Positions 53,096 to 60,998 of a DNA stretch of 64,000 nt are shown here, piece by piece. Below the pieces are notes generated by a model. That model did not search any database and was not told the DNA's origin. It saw nothing but the letters and a program-made list of their open reading frames with translations. The DNA comes from Amycolatopsis endophytica (GTDB lineage: Bacteria; Actinomycetota; Actinomycetes; Mycobacteriales; Pseudonocardiaceae), in the NCBI RefSeq assembly GCF_013410405.1, contig NZ_JACCFK010000001.1, positions 3,286,001 to 3,350,000 on the forward strand, given 5' to 3'. Position numbers and translations under genes: made by a program. Position 1 is the stretch's first letter, and every line of letters begins with the position of its first letter.

Positions 53096-54121
53096 TCACG
53101 CAAGGTCGGCCAGCAAACCCATGTCGGCGATGACGGCGCGCGCCGCGCGGAGTGCCGGGATTGCCTGGACCGCTCCGCTGCCTTCGCCGAGCCGCAGGCC
53201 CAGGTCGAGGATCGGCGCCAGGCCCAGAGCCTTGAGGGCGAACGCTTGCGACGGCTCGGTGGACCGGTGCCCCGCCAGCCACCAGCGCGGAGCGTCCGGC
53301 GCGATCTCCGCCGCCACCAGCGCCGCCGCACCGGAGAACACGCCGTCCAGCAGCACCGGCACCCCGCGGACGGCCCCCTGCACCAGGAAGCCCGCCGTCG
53401 CCGCGGCGCACGCGCTGCCCAGCGCCGTCAGCAGCTCGAACGGGTCCGACACCCGCGAACCCGCCCGCGCCAGACCCGCGCGGACCGCCTCGACCTTGCG
53501 TGCGCGCCCGGCCTCGTCCACACCCGTTCCGGCGCCGACGACCTCCTCGGCGGGCACTCCGAGCGCCGCCGCGACCAGCGCCGCCGCGACCGTCGTGTTG
53601 CCGATCCCCATGTCGCCGGGAACGAGCAGGTCCGCGCCCTCCGCGATCTCCGCGTCGGCGACCGTGCGGCCCACGTCGAAGGCCAGCCGGGCCTCGCCCG
53701 GCTCCAGCGCGTCCTCGACGTCGATCGACCCCGATCCGCGCCGGATCTTGTGCGCCCGCACCGCGTCCGGTACGTCGGACAGATCGGCGTCGACCGCGAT
53801 GTCCAGCACCCGCACCCCCGCGCCGACCTCGCGGGCCAGCACGTTGACCCCGCTGCGGCCCGCCAGGAACACCCGCACCATCGCCGCGGTGATCTCCCGC
53901 GGGTACGCCGACAACCGGCTCACCCCGTGGTCACCGGCGAAGACGACCACCCGCGGCCGCGCGATCGGCGGCGGCGGGACCTGGCCGGACGCGGCGCACA
54001 GCCACGCGGCCAGCTCCTCCAGCCTGCCCAGCGAGCCGACCGGTTTGACCAGGCCGTCCAGCCGTTCCAGCGCGGCCGCGTGCGCCGCGGCGTCGGGGGA
54101 GGGGATGTCGAACCGGGTCAC
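53096..54121 (-). CDS. cobT: nicotinate-nucleotide-dimethylbenzimidazole phosphoribosyltransferase CobT
   Basis: A 341-aa enzyme of normal length. VVVFAGDHGVSRLSAYPREI, ADLLVPGDMGIGNTTVAAAL and VLLDGVFSGAAALVAAEIAP are family motifs; the catalytic Glu is expected near the C-terminus but is not marked with certainty. It activates dimethylbenzimidazole made by BluB. It overlaps the cobU stop by four bases (ATGA). Confidence 0.94.
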   Translation of the reverse strand: MTRFDIPSPDAAAHAAALERLDGLVKPVGSLGRLEELAAWLCAASGQVPPPPIARPRVVVFAGDHGVSRLSAYPREITAAMVRVFLAGRSGVNVLAREVGAGVRVLDIAVDADLSDVPDAVRAHKIRRGSGSIDVEDALEPGEARLAFDVGRTVADAEIAEGADLLVPGDMGIGNTTVAAALVAAALGVPAEEVVGAGTGVDEAGRARKVEAVRAGLARAGSRVSDPFELLTALGSACAAATAGFLVQGAVRGVPVLLDGVFSGAAALVAAEIAPDAPRWWLAGHRSTEPSQAFALKALGLAPILDLGLRLGEGSGAVQAIPALRAARAVIADMGLLADLA

Positions 54122-54738
54122 AGCCGGGCCCTTTCGTCGAGGTGCAGCACGCGCCCGGCCACCACCAGCTGCACGCTGTCCGCCTCGGCCGCGACGCGAT
54201 CGTTGAGCGCACCCAGCACATCACGGAACAGCCGCCCGGAGGTTGTCGCGGGCACCACACCCATGCCGACCTCGTTCGTCACCGCGACCATCGGCACGTG
54301 CGCGGCCCGCCACGCGTCGAGGAACTCCTCCATCCGCTCGTCCAGGCGCAGCTCCCAGCCGGTCTTGACCTCCCACGCGCCGACGTCGCCGAGCACCCGC
54401 GTGACCCAGGTGCCCAGGCAGTCGATCAGCAGCGGCCGCGACGCCTTGCGGACGGCGGTGGCGAGGTCGCCGGTCTCGACGGTGCGCCAGTTCGCCGGTC
54501 TGCGCGACTGGTGCAGCGCGATCCGCGCCGCCCATTCGGGATCGTCACCGTCGGGCACCGGGCCCGGCGCGACATAGACGACTTCGGGATGGCGGGCCAT
54601 CAGGCGCTCGGCGTGGCGCGATTTGCCCGAGCGGACCCCGCCCAGGACCAGCACCTTCGCCTCGTCGTCCCCGTACCGGCGGAGCAGCCGGGCGGCGGCC
54701 TCCAAGGAGGCGGCCAGCCGCTGGGTCAGCTTGGTCAT
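54118..54738 (-). CDS. cobU: adenosylcobinamide kinase/guanylyltransferase CobU
   Basis: A 206-aa bifunctional enzyme with P-loop GGVRSGKSRHAE. HQSRRPANWRTVETGDL and LLIDCLGTWVTRVL are diagnostic, and VAVTNEVGMGVVPATTSGRL closes the fold. An N-terminal extension of about 25 residues (TKLTQRLAASLEAAARLLRR) precedes the usual start; ATG 54738 is nevertheless the best start before the divergent cobD. It phosphorylates and guanylylates adenosylcobinamide. Confidence 0.93.
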   Translation of the reverse strand: MTKLTQRLAASLEAAARLLRRYGDDEAKVLVLGGVRSGKSRHAERLMARHPEVVYVAPGPVPDGDDPEWAARIALHQSRRPANWRTVETGDLATAVRKASRPLLIDCLGTWVTRVLGDVGAWEVKTGWELRLDERMEEFLDAWRAAHVPMVAVTNEVGMGVVPATTSGRLFRDVLGALNDRVAAEADSVQLVVAGRVLHLDERARL

Positions 54739-54774
54739 ACCCGGCATTCTCGTGCACGGGCTACCGTCCCGTGT

Positions 54775-55701
54775 GTGGTGGATGCAAGATCGTTGACCGC
54801 GCTCGGTCTCGTGACCGGTTACGCGCTGGACGCGGCCGTCGGCGACCCGCGCCGCGGTCACCCGGTCGCCCTGTTCGGCCGCGCCGCGCATGCCCTGGAG
54901 CAGCGCGTTTGGCGCGACTCCCGCGCCAGGGGGGCCGCGTATGCCGTCACCTGCGTGGGAGCGGCCGCCGGACTGGGGGCGCTCGCCCAGTCCGTGAGAC
55001 GGCCCCCGGCGCGTGTCGTGATCACCGCGCTCGCCACCTGGACCGTGCTCGGCGGACGCGGGCTCGCGGCCGAGGGCGAGGCGATGGCTGCGCGGCTCGA
55101 AGCGGGGGACGTGCCCGCCGCCCGCCGGCGGCTGGGCCACCTGTGCGGACGCGACGCCTCCGTGCTGGACCAAAAGGGCCTGGCCAGGGCCGCGACCGAG
55201 TCGATCGCCGAGAACACCAGCGACGCCGTCGTCGCGCCACTGCTGTGGGGCGCGGTCGCGGGGGTGCCCGGCCTGCTCGGGTACCGGGCGCTCAACACGC
55301 TCGACGCGATGGTCGGGCACCGCACGCCGCGCTTCGAGCGGTTCGGCTGGGCCGCGGCCCGCGGCGACGACCTCGCCAACCTGCTGCCCGCCCGTGCCGG
55401 GGCGCTGGCCGCTGCCTTGTGCGCGCCGCTCGTGCGTGGCCGTCCGGGGCGGTCGCTGAAGGTCTGGCGCCGCGACGCCGCCCGGCACCCGAGCCCCAAC
55501 GCGGGGCAGATCGAGGCCGCCTTCGCCGGCGCGCTCGACGTGCGGCTGGGCGGCGTCAACACTTACGGCGGCAAGGTCGAGGACCGCGGCACCCTCGGCG
55601 ACGGTCCCGCTCCCGGCGCCGCCGATCTGCGCCGGGCGGTGCGGTTGTCCCGCGCGGTCGGGCTGGCCGCGCTGGCGCTGGCCGTGGCGGTGGCGCGGTG
55701 A
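54775..55701 (+). CDS. cobD: adenosylcobinamide-phosphate synthase CobD (CbiB)
   Basis: A 308-aa membrane protein. GYALDAAVGDPRRGHPVALF, ARAATESIAENTSDAVVAPL and FGWAAARGDDLANLLPARAG are family motifs. It attaches the aminopropanol arm to adenosylcobyrate. Two tandem GTG codons (54775, 54778) are possible starts; no ribosome-binding site is seen in the 36-base gap to cobU, so the message is probably leaderless. cobQ starts in its stop (GTGA). Confidence 0.93.
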   Translation: MVDARSLTALGLVTGYALDAAVGDPRRGHPVALFGRAAHALEQRVWRDSRARGAAYAVTCVGAAAGLGALAQSVRRPPARVVITALATWTVLGGRGLAAEGEAMAARLEAGDVPAARRRLGHLCGRDASVLDQKGLARAATESIAENTSDAVVAPLLWGAVAGVPGLLGYRALNTLDAMVGHRTPRFERFGWAAARGDDLANLLPARAGALAAALCAPLVRGRPGRSLKVWRRDAARHPSPNAGQIEAAFAGALDVRLGGVNTYGGKVEDRGTLGDGPAPGAADLRRAVRLSRAVGLAALALAVAVAR

Positions 55702-57164
55702 GGGGCCTGCTGGTCGCCGGGACCACTTCGGACGCCGGGAAGAGCCTGGTCACGGCGGGCATCTGCCGCTGGCTCGCGCGGCGTGGCCTGCGGGTGGCGC
55801 CGTTCAAGGCGCAGAACATGTCGAACAACTCGATGGTGTGCGCGGACGGCGCGGAAATCGGGCGCGCCCAGTGGCTGCAAGCGGTCGCCGCCGGGGTCGA
55901 GCCGGAGGCGGCGATGAACCCGGTGCTGCTCAAACCGGGCAGCGACCGGCGCAGCCACGTGATCGCGCTCGGGAAACCGTTCGGGACGCTGGAGGCCGGC
56001 GAGTTCGCCACCGGCCGTCGTGAACTGGCGCGAATCGCGTTCGACGCCTTCGACGATCTGCGCGGCCGGTTCGACGTCGTGGTGTGCGAGGGCGCGGGCA
56101 GCCCGGCGGAGATCAACCTGCGGCAGGGCGACTACGTCAACATGGGCCTCGCGCGGCGGTTTTCGCTGCCGGTGCTGGTGGTCGGGGATATCGACCGCGG
56201 CGGCGTGCTGGCCGCCATGTACGGCACGGCCGCGTTGCTGGAACCCGGGGACCAGGCGCTGCTGGCCGGGTGGGTGGTCAACAAGTTCCGCGGCGACGAG
56301 TCGCTGCTGCGGCCCGGTCTGGACCGGATCGCCGAGCTGACGCACCGGCCCGTGCTCGGGGTGCTGCCGTGGCTGGACGGCGTGTGGATCGACTCCGAGG
56401 ACGCGCTCGCCGCGGCGGGATGGCGGCACGAGCAGGCCACGACCGGCGGCTTGCGGATCGCGGTGGTGCGGTTCCCGAGGGCGTCGAACGCGACCGACGT
56501 GGACGCGCTCGCCGCCGAACCGGGCGTGACGGTGACCCTGACCGCGGACCCGGACACCGTGCGCGCGGCGGATGTCGTGGTGCTGCCCGGAACGCGCGCG
56601 ACCGTGGACGATCTGCGGTGGCTGCGCTCGCGGGGACTGGACGCCGCGCTGGCCGCGCGGACCGGGCCGGTGCTGGGGATCTGCGGCGGCTACCAGATGC
56701 TGGCGGAGACCATTGTGGACGATGTGGAGTCGGTGGCGGGAAAGGTTTCCGGGCTCGGACTGCTGCCGACCACCGTGACGTTCAGCGAGGAGAAGGTGCT
56801 CGGCCGTCCGGTCGCGCGATGGCGCGGGCACGCGGTCGCGGCGTACGAGATCCACCACGGCAGCGCGTTCTTGCACGGCGAGGGCGTGGAACCGTTCCTG
56901 GACGGCTGGCGCCGCGGCGCGGTGTGGGGCACGACCTGGCACGGTGCGTTCGACAACGACGACTTCCGGCGGGCGTGGCTCTCCGAGGCGGCGGCGCAGG
57001 CCGGGGTTTCCTGGTCGCCCGCGCCGGGCGCACCCGGTTTCGCGGAGCTGCGGGAGTCGATGCTGGACCGGCTCGCCGACGCGATCGAGGAGCGCCTCGA
57101 CACCGGGGCGCTCCTCGACCTCATCGAGCGAGGCTCACCGGAGGACCTGCCGCCGGTGCGGTGA
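55698..57164 (+). CDS. cobQ: cobyric acid synthase CobQ
   Basis: A 488-aa glutamine amidotransferase. LVAGTTSDAGKSLVTAGICR is the ATP site, FKAQNMSNNSMV the substrate motif, and GICGGYQMLAETIVDD carries the nucleophile Cys of the glutaminase domain; EIHHGS near the end is the partner His. It amidates the b, d, e and g side chains. The final 44 bases overlap the convergent cbtA. Confidence 0.95.
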   Translation: MRGLLVAGTTSDAGKSLVTAGICRWLARRGLRVAPFKAQNMSNNSMVCADGAEIGRAQWLQAVAAGVEPEAAMNPVLLKPGSDRRSHVIALGKPFGTLEAGEFATGRRELARIAFDAFDDLRGRFDVVVCEGAGSPAEINLRQGDYVNMGLARRFSLPVLVVGDIDRGGVLAAMYGTAALLEPGDQALLAGWVVNKFRGDESLLRPGLDRIAELTHRPVLGVLPWLDGVWIDSEDALAAAGWRHEQATTGGLRIAVVRFPRASNATDVDALAAEPGVTVTLTADPDTVRAADVVVLPGTRATVDDLRWLRSRGLDAALAARTGPVLGICGGYQMLAETIVDDVESVAGKVSGLGLLPTTVTFSEEKVLGRPVARWRGHAVAAYEIHHGSAFLHGEGVEPFLDGWRRGAVWGTTWHGAFDNDDFRRAWLSEAAAQAGVSWSPAPGAPGFAELRESMLDRLADAIEERLDTGALLDLIERGSPEDLPPVR

Positions 57165-57861
57165 GGGCCCGCCGCGCCAGCAGGCCGAACGTCACGCCGA
57201 GCACCGTCCACAGCACGACCTGCGTGCCGAGCGACGCGATCCGGAAGTCCCACAGCGTGGTGGCCGGGAAGTCCTCCGGCACCTCGTTGATCACGGGCAT
57301 CAGTCGTGCCGTCAGGGCCGCCGGCACCAGGTACACCGCGCCGCCCGCGATCGCTCCCGCGGCCGCACCGGATCTGAGCGCCACCTGCCGTCCGGCAGCC
57401 GCCGCGGCGACCGCGAACGCCAGTGACAGCGCGATGAATCCGAAGTAGAGCCCGGTTCGCTCGCCGATCGTGTCCGGCTGCCCGACGGCGGGCGGGTTCG
57501 CCGGGTACTTGAGGAACGGCACCAGCACGACGACCACGAACGCCGCGCCCGTGAGCAGCGTGGCCGTCGGGCCGGGGCGAAGCGAACCGAGGCGGCCGTA
57601 GACGAGCGCGAAAGCGATGGCGAGCAGGCCACCGATCGCGATCCCGTACACCCCGACGGCGGTGAGCAGCCCGAGCGTGCTCTGCACACCGCGGGACACC
57701 AGCTCCTCTTCGTGGCTGTGCTCCCCGGACGCGTGCGCGGCCGCTTCTTCGAGCCCGATCGCGGCGTTCACCGGCGGTTCCCCGACGGCGTAGGCGAAGA
57801 GCGCGGCCAGGACAGCGGCGATCAGGCCCGCGAGCATCCCGCGGACCAGCAGCGCGCGCAT
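57121..57861 (-). CDS. cbtA: CbtA cobalt transporter-like membrane protein
   Basis: A 246-aa membrane protein with about five or six hydrophobic helices, e.g. MLAGLIAAVLAALFAYAVG and VGVYGIAIGGLLAIAFALVY. A His/Glu-rich loop (HASGEHSHEEE near residues 47-57) may bind Co(II). CbtA occurs with CbtB under B12 riboswitches and is predicted to import cobalt. It overlaps the cbtB stop by one base. Confidence 0.9.
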   Translation of the reverse strand: MRALLVRGMLAGLIAAVLAALFAYAVGEPPVNAAIGLEEAAAHASGEHSHEEELVSRGVQSTLGLLTAVGVYGIAIGGLLAIAFALVYGRLGSLRPGPTATLLTGAAFVVVVLVPFLKYPANPPAVGQPDTIGERTGLYFGFIALSLAFAVAAAAAGRQVALRSGAAAGAIAGGAVYLVPAALTARLMPVINEVPEDFPATTLWDFRIASLGTQVVLWTVLGVTFGLLARRALTAPAAGPPVSLAR

Positions 57862-58070
57862 CAGTGGCAGGGGAAGGCCAGCAGGTGCCGGCCGTCGTGG
57901 ACGAATTCGTGGATGTAGCTGTTCGCGAAGATCGCGAAGGCGCCCTGCTCGGCGCTCACGAAGTAGAGGGCGATCAACGCGAGGAGCCCGGCGAAGAACG
58001 CCCACGGGGCGATCTCCCGCACCGGGATGCGGACCGGGATGGGCGCGGAAACCGCGACGGCCTGGGACAT
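57861..58070 (-). CDS. cbtB: CbtB cobalt transporter subunit
   Basis: A 69-aa protein with one transmembrane helix (WAFFAGLLALIALYFVS) and the diagnostic C-terminal motif HEFVHDGRHLLAFPCH, rich in His, likely the cobalt-binding site. GGAGG lies 13-14 bases before the ATG. It is preceded by a cobalamin riboswitch. Longer forms would read into the riboswitch. Confidence 0.92.
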   Translation of the reverse strand: MSQAVAVSAPIPVRIPVREIAPWAFFAGLLALIALYFVSAEQGAFAIFANSYIHEFVHDGRHLLAFPCH

Positions 58071-58094
58071 GGCGGAAGTACCTCCTCGGGCGTA

Positions 58095-58220
58095 CGCGGC
58101 CCGGTCAGGGGTGGCGCGACGGCTCGGGTCTGACTCCCCGTTTCGGCGGGTCACAGTGGCGCGTCCGTGCGGGTTCTCACCGCGTTCCGAGTCCATCGCC
58201 TGGCCGTCCCAAGGTAAAGC
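58095..58220 (-). promoter_or_regulatory. cobalamin riboswitch (cbtB-cbtA operon)
   Basis: On the minus strand the boxes GGAACGCGGTGAGA (58188-58175), CGCCACTGTGACCC (58161-58148) and GGGGAGTCAGA (58139-58129) appear in order and spacing of the adenosylcobalamin aptamer. The ribosome-binding site of cbtB lies shortly after. High B12 would switch off cobalt uptake. Confidence 0.93.
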
Positions 58221-58244
58221 ACACCTGAGAGGTTTTCAACGCGC

Positions 58245-59030
58245 TCAGACGAGCGTCACCCGGACGCCTTCGAGTTCGAACGCCGAGACCAGGTCCGGTT
58301 CGGCGGCCGAGTCCGTGATCAGCATGTGGATGTCCAGGGTCGGGCAGATGCGGGCGAACGCGTATCCGCCCAGCTTCGAGCTGTCGGTCACCACGACGAC
58401 CTTCTTGGCCCGGTGCGCGAGCAACTTGTTGACCGCGGCCTCGGCCTCGTGGTTGGCGTAGGCGCCCCGCAGCGGGTCGACCGCGTCCACGCCGATGAAG
58501 GCGAGATCGAGGCTGACCTCCTCCAGCATGATGCCGGTGAGGTGCCCGGTCAGCTCGAACGATTGCGGCCGCGCCACGCCGCCGGTGCTGACCAGCCGGA
58601 TGCTCTGCCGCACGGTCAGTTCGTGCGCGATGTTGACCGCGTTGGTCACCACGGTCAGCACCGGGGAACTGCCACGATCGTTGAATTCGGGACGACTCGC
58701 AATCGCGCGGCTCACCTCGGTGGTGGTGGTTCCGCCGTTGCAGCCGATCACCATTCCGCGCTCCACGAGCCGGGCCGCGGCCTCGGCGATGCGGCGCTTT
58801 TCCACGGTGTGCCGGGACGCGCGATGACGGCCGGGAAGATCGTAAGCAACATTTCCGGCGACGGCCCCGCCCCGCGTTCTCGTGAGCAATTGGCGACTTG
58901 CCAAATGATCGAGGTCACGGCGGACCGTCGCAGGCGAAACACTCAGTTTCCCCGCGGCCCGGTCGACGTCGATCCGCCCGTGCTGCCCGATCATCTCCAA
59001 CAGGGTGTTCAGCCGCTCATGCCGGTCCAC
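58245..59030 (-). CDS. DeoR/GlpR family transcriptional regulator
   Basis: A 261-aa regulator. The N-terminal helix-turn-helix has ERLNTLLEMIGQHGRIDVDR and LSVSPATVRRDLDHL, followed by the DeoR sensor domain with GCNGGTTTTEVSRAI and DLAFIGVDAVDP. It probably binds a sugar phosphate. No sugar gene is adjacent in the window, so the target is unknown. The upstream region to 59288 shows no gene. Confidence 0.9.
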   Translation of the reverse strand: MDRHERLNTLLEMIGQHGRIDVDRAAGKLSVSPATVRRDLDHLASRQLLTRTRGGAVAGNVAYDLPGRHRASRHTVEKRRIAEAAARLVERGMVIGCNGGTTTTEVSRAIASRPEFNDRGSSPVLTVVTNAVNIAHELTVRQSIRLVSTGGVARPQSFELTGHLTGIMLEEVSLDLAFIGVDAVDPLRGAYANHEAEAAVNKLLAHRAKKVVVVTDSSKLGGYAFARICPTLDIHMLITDSAAEPDLVSAFELEGVRVTLV

Positions 59031-59288
59031 CCATCAGTAATACCGAATCTTGAGCCGGATGTGAACCGGATCTTCCTGAAGGCGTGCGGGACCGGTTGTT
59101 GGTGTTTTACTCACCGGGACGGAAAAATGGATTTGATGACCTTGTTGAATGCGCCCGGGTTTGCGGTGGCGGCGCCGCGAGGCCCCTGTCGAAAAATGTG
59201 CGGCGCCGCCACCTGCTGATAAGTCGCCGATTGCGGACGGTGGATACGGAATGAGGTGGTTTTCACTCTGATGGCGCAGTGCGTGGGG
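59031..59288. other. noncoding stretch upstream of the DeoR regulator
   Basis: These 258 bases hold no credible gene. AT content is somewhat raised near 59036-59150 relative to the flanks, as expected for a promoter of the leftward regulator. No strong inverted repeat or riboswitch was found. Reading frames here lack normal codon bias. Confidence 0.5.
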
Positions 59289-59465
59289 CGCTACGCGGGC
59301 CGGGCGCGGTTGGCGAGCGTGGGGTTCGGGGTGCTGAGTGTGGAACTCGGTGTCGGGAAGGTGGGACTCGCCCGGCGGAGGGTGGGACTCGTCGAGGGTG
59401 GGCGCGAGTTCCACGCTCCTGCGCGTGAGTTCTGCGTTCCGGTGCCTGAGGTGGGCGGCGCGCTA
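59289..59465. repeat. intergenic 21-nt-period array (island D)
   Basis: Cores GTGGGGTTC (59319), GTGGAACTC (59340), GTGGGACTC (59361) and GTGGGACTC (59382) are 21 nt apart, followed by inverted GAGTTCCAC (59406) and GAGTTCTGC (59427). The central gap is 15 nt, as in islands B and C. A left-end remnant CGCTACGCGGG lies at 59290-59300. The right end is degenerate, but the TAG stop of the SDR gene again lies at the border. Unlike the other islands it is not between convergent genes. Confidence 0.8.
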
Positions 59466-60209
59466 TGCGCTGTATCCGCCGTCGATCCTCAGTATCGCGC
59501 CGGTGACGTAGGACGCCTGCGGGCTGGCGAGGAAGACGACCCCGGCGGCGATCTCCTCTGGCCTGCCGTACCGCCCCATCGCCGCGGTCGGCAGGAACAT
59601 GGATGCGGCCGGGCCGTCGGCGGGATTCCCGTCGGTGTCGATGAAACCGGGTTGGACCACGTTGACCGTGATGTCCCGGTGCGCCAGATCGCGCGCCGCG
59701 CCTCGGCTGAAGCCTTCGAGTGCCGCCTTCGTGCCCGTGTAGTACGCCATCCCCTGGAAACCCGCCCGGGTGGCCACACCCGAGCTGATGTTGACGATCC
59801 GCCCGCCATCGGGCAGAAACGGCACCGCCGCCTGGATCGCGGCCACCACGCTGGTGTAGTTGACGGCGAGCTGTCGCTCGATGGTGGCGTGGTCGACGAG
59901 TTCGCTGCCGACCAGGCCGCCGCCACTTACGGCCGCGTTGTTGACCAGGATGTCCAGCTTCCCGAACTGCTCGACCACGCTCCGGATCAAGTCTGCCGCC
60001 TGCGTCGCATCCGCCTGATCGGCCCGGAAAGCCGCCGCGCGCACGCCCTTCGCCTCCAGGTCGGCGACCACGGCCTTGGCCTGATCCGCCGAGGACGAGT
60101 AGCTGATCGCGACATCGGCTCCCTCGTCGGCCAGCGCCTGCGCGGACGCCGCCCCGATCCCCCGCGCCCCGCCGGTCACGATCGCCACCTTGTTGTCCAG
60201 CTTGCCCAT
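59463..60209 (-). CDS. SDR family oxidoreductase
   Basis: A 248-aa classical short-chain dehydrogenase. The cofactor motif TGGARGIG, NNAAVSG, catalytic Ser in VNISSG and the YYTGTK Tyr-Lys pair are all present, with the C-terminal GAILRIDGG. It uses NAD(P)H; substrate unknown. It is divergent to a TetR regulator with a long perfect inverted repeat between them, a usual repressor-target pair. ATG 60209 begins the conserved MGKLDNKVAIVTG start. Confidence 0.92.
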   Translation of the reverse strand: MGKLDNKVAIVTGGARGIGAASAQALADEGADVAISYSSSADQAKAVVADLEAKGVRAAAFRADQADATQAADLIRSVVEQFGKLDILVNNAAVSGGGLVGSELVDHATIERQLAVNYTSVVAAIQAAVPFLPDGGRIVNISSGVATRAGFQGMAYYTGTKAALEGFSRGAARDLAHRDITVNVVQPGFIDTDGNPADGPAASMFLPTAAMGRYGRPEEIAAGVVFLASPQASYVTGAILRIDGGYSA

Positions 60210-60236
60210 GTGTTTCCCGCTCCCTAGAACATCCCG

Positions 60237-60286
60237 TTCTTGACCGTGCGGTCCACCATAAGCGTGGTGGACCGCACGGTCAAGAA
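60237..60286. promoter_or_regulatory. TetR double operator, perfect 22-bp inverted repeat
   Basis: The arms at 60237-60258 and 60265-60286 are perfect complements separated by TAAGCG. Each arm contains TTGACCGTGCGGTCCACC, itself palindromic around GACCG/CGGTC, so the region offers two TetR sites. It lies between the SDR gene and the TetR regulator and must overlap both promoters. Confidence 0.85.
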
Positions 60287-60303
60287 TCCGTATCCTGGTT
60301 GCC

Positions 60304-60903
60304 ATGGCACGACCGCGAGCGTTCGACGAAGAGCAGGTGCTGAACGCAGTCCGTGAGCAGTTCTGGAACGCCGGCTACGCCGCGACCTCGCTGCAAGACC
60401 TGATGCGGGTCAGCGGGCTGGGCAAGGGCAGCCTGTACGCGGCGTTCGGCGACAAGCGGCAGCTCTTCCTCCGGGCGCTGCGCAGCTACATCGACGAGAG
60501 CCACGGGCACATGCGGAAAGCCCTCGCCGAGGCCCCACGGGCCCTGGACGCCCTGCGCGCGCTCCTCGAGACACCGATCGACGACCCGGCGGGCGCCGGG
60601 ATGCGGCGTGGCTGCCTGATGGCCAACAGCACCTGCGAACTCGGTAACGCCGATCCGGAAGTCCTCGACCAGGCGCACCGCGGCTACGAGAAGTCCACCG
60701 CGCTGATCGGTGAGTGCGTCGCCCGCGCCCAACGCGAGGGCGACCTGCCCGCCGAGGCGGATCCGATCGCGCTGGCGCGGGCCCTCCTGGCCGCGCAACA
60801 AGGGCTCGTGTTCATGAGCCGGACCGGGCTGGACTCGGCGACACTCGCCGCCACGGGACGATCACTCGCGGCTCGGCTCCTGCCGGACCACCCCGGCAGC
60901 TGA
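60304..60903 (+). CDS. TetR family transcriptional regulator
   Basis: A 199-aa regulator. The helix-turn-helix includes FWNAGYAATSLQDLMRVSGL and KGSLYAAFGDKRQLF. The C-terminal domain resembles the TetR_C group with CLMANSTCELGNADPEVLDQ, carrying two Cys that may sense oxidants (inference). It is divergent to the SDR gene with a perfect operator-like repeat between them. Confidence 0.92.
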   Translation: MARPRAFDEEQVLNAVREQFWNAGYAATSLQDLMRVSGLGKGSLYAAFGDKRQLFLRALRSYIDESHGHMRKALAEAPRALDALRALLETPIDDPAGAGMRRGCLMANSTCELGNADPEVLDQAHRGYEKSTALIGECVARAQREGDLPAEADPIALARALLAAQQGLVFMSRTGLDSATLAATGRSLAARLLPDHPGS

Positions 60904-60949
60904 TCGCCATGTGGCTCGCCATCGCGGTGTGCACGTACCGGGAGCGCTG

Positions 60950-60994
60950 AAAAAGGAGGTGGGCCGCCGCGGCGTCGTTGCCGCGGCGGCCCAC
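60950..60994 (-). terminator. intrinsic terminator of gltBD
   Basis: GTGGGCCGCCGCGGC (60959-60973) and its complement (60980-60994) form a 15-bp stem with a 6-nt loop. On the minus strand the stem is followed by CTCCTTTTTC, a good Rho-independent terminator after gltD. Confidence 0.88.
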
Positions 60995-60998
60995 GGCA

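Noticed and set aside
59034..59414. 126-aa minus-strand open frame in the island D region
   Set aside because: The peptide is His/Pro-rich translation of the array and flanks, without a ribosome-binding site or normal codon bias.
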